In this document: positions 63,370 through 64,000 of the stretch, one piece after another | Position numbering within the stretch: the first letter of the stretch is position 1 | Layout: each line of letters begins with the position of its first letter | Position numbers and translations under genes: made by a program | NCBI GenBank assembly: GCA_964574815.1 | Contig: CAZNPL010000036.1 | Location: forward strand, 1 to 64,000 | Direction of reading: 5' to 3' | From: CAZNPL01 sp964574815 | GTDB taxonomy: Bacteria; Planctomycetota; Phycisphaerae; UBA1845 | Length of the DNA: 64,000 nt | Notes under the pieces: model-generated | Databases searched by the model: none | Seen by the model: the letters and a program-made list of their open reading frames with translations, nothing else | What the model was told of the DNA's origin: nothing

Positions 63370-64000
63370 ATGAGCGCCGCGATCCTCGGCTACACCGTGC
63401 TCGCGTTGCTTATCACGCTCGTTTGGCTCCGGCGGCATGTCGATCTCTCCCGCGCCAAACGCACCGCCGCCGTCCTCATCCCCGAATCCGACGACCGGTT
63501 GCCGGATCCCGCACCGCCCGTGTCGGTCATCGTGGCCGCCCGCGACGAGCAGGTCTGTATCGAGGCGTGCGTCACCTCCCTCGTGAAACAGGACTATCCC
63601 AACCTTGAGGTCATCGTCGTCAACGATCGCAGCCGCGACAAAACCGGGGAGATTCTCGACCGCTTGCAGCAAGAGCATCCCGAGCGACTGCGGGTTCTGA
63701 CCGTTACGGAGCCGCGACCCGGCTGGCTCGGCAAGCCCAACGCCGTTCAAAACGGGGTCAACGTGGCCAAGGGCGATTACCTCGTCTTCACCGACGCCGA
63801 TTGCGTGCAGGTGTCCGACCGGACCATCGCGGTGGCCATGCGCTACGCCCTCGAGCGCCGCATCGACTTCCTATCGATCATCCCGATGGTCGAGCCGAAC
63901 TGTCCCACCGAAGCGCTCGTCCAGCCCGTCTGCGTCGCCGTCCTCATGCTGTGGCATCCGCCCGAGAAGGTGAACGACCCGAACAAACCGCATGCCTACG
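63370..64000 (+). CDS. GT2-family glycosyltransferase (truncated by window end)
   Basis: The first 210 residues are visible; the frame runs off the end. One N-terminal membrane span (AILGYTVLALLITLVWL) precedes the GT-A fold: PPVSVIVAARDEQVCIEACVTSL, VIVVNDRSRDKTGEIL, GWLGKPNAVQNG and the metal-binding DADC of the DxD type. This resembles the CrtQ/HpnB-like membrane glycosyltransferases that make glycolipids or carotenoid glycosides. Acceptor unknown. Start codon chosen as the first ATG before the membrane helix. Confidence 0.85.
   Translation, partial: MSAAILGYTVLALLITLVWLRRHVDLSRAKRTAAVLIPESDDRLPDPAPPVSVIVAARDEQVCIEACVTSLVKQDYPNLEVIVVNDRSRDKTGEILDRLQQEHPERLRVLTVTEPRPGWLGKPNAVQNGVNVAKGDYLVFTDADCVQVSDRTIAVAMRYALERRIDFLSIIPMVEPNCPTEALVQPVCVAVLMLWHPPEKVNDPNKPHAY

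Noticed and set aside
1..64000. tRNA, rRNA, transposase, integrase or att-like direct repeats
   Set aside because: None recognised in any intergenic space on either strand; gene content and composition look continuous.

Overview
The window is GC-rich bacterial chromosome and looks like a member of the Planctomycetota, probably of the Phycisphaerae type. This is inferred from gene content only. The pointers are large secreted Cys-rich or beta-repeat proteins ending in calcium-binding dockerin-like pairs, an ECF sigma factor next to a membrane Ser/Thr kinase with an anti-sigma-like zinc motif, VCBS repeats joined to 'myxo-type' disulfide repeats, and a duplicated groEL around one groES. No tRNA, rRNA, CRISPR array, insertion sequence or phage gene was seen.

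Layout. 0-3.5 kb: a secreted TlpA-type thioredoxin, a LolA-like periplasmic protein and threonine dehydrogenase. 3.5-8.9 kb: a 1793-residue secreted protein of about 33 'GACC' repeats. 9.1-15.3 kb: ECF sigma plus kinase, an APH-like/P-loop kinase fusion, and a helix-hairpin-helix protein resembling the front end of PolX. 15.7-22.3 kb: three secreted repeat proteins in a row (T5SS/PEP-CTERM-type beta repeats, a parallel beta-helix, and a second GACC protein). 22.7-31.5 kb: a metabolic locus. The forward operon encodes a MarR regulator, methyltransferase, FnIII-like membrane protein, Na+/solute symporter, 41-residue membrane peptide, carbamoyltransferase and asparagine-synthetase-type amidotransferase. 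The facing genes encode an N-carbamoyl amino acid hydrolase and a cysteine amidohydrolase. 31.9-34.5 kb: small ORFs and a VCBS/disulfide-repeat protein. 35-40.6 kb: an SDR enzyme, a degenerate M14-like protein, and a parA-vanZ-yhhQ operon. 40.7-44.4 kb: cupredoxin, cytochrome P460 and a run of tiny envelope proteins. 44.5-48.4 kb: ferredoxin-NADP reductase, a second SDR, a ZIP transporter and a TIGR01777 epimerase. 49-54 kb: a three-gene CsgG-like/TPR envelope operon. 54.1-61.5 kb: GNAT and Mpo1-like genes, then the protein-folding block groEL1-groES-groEL2-dnaJ-grpE-fmdB-yacG. 61.8-64 kb: a polytopic membrane protein and a truncated GT2 glycosyltransferase.

The most promising undescribed system is the 22.7-31.5 kb locus. 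A carbamoyltransferase that has lost the aspartate-binding Arg sits beside an amidotransferase, a symporter and a MarR regulator, facing a de-carbamoylase and an amidase. This reads as synthesis, transport and breakdown of an N-carbamoyl amino-acid amide, such as the osmolyte carbamoylglutamine amide. That product is inference. The enzyme families are well supported by motifs.
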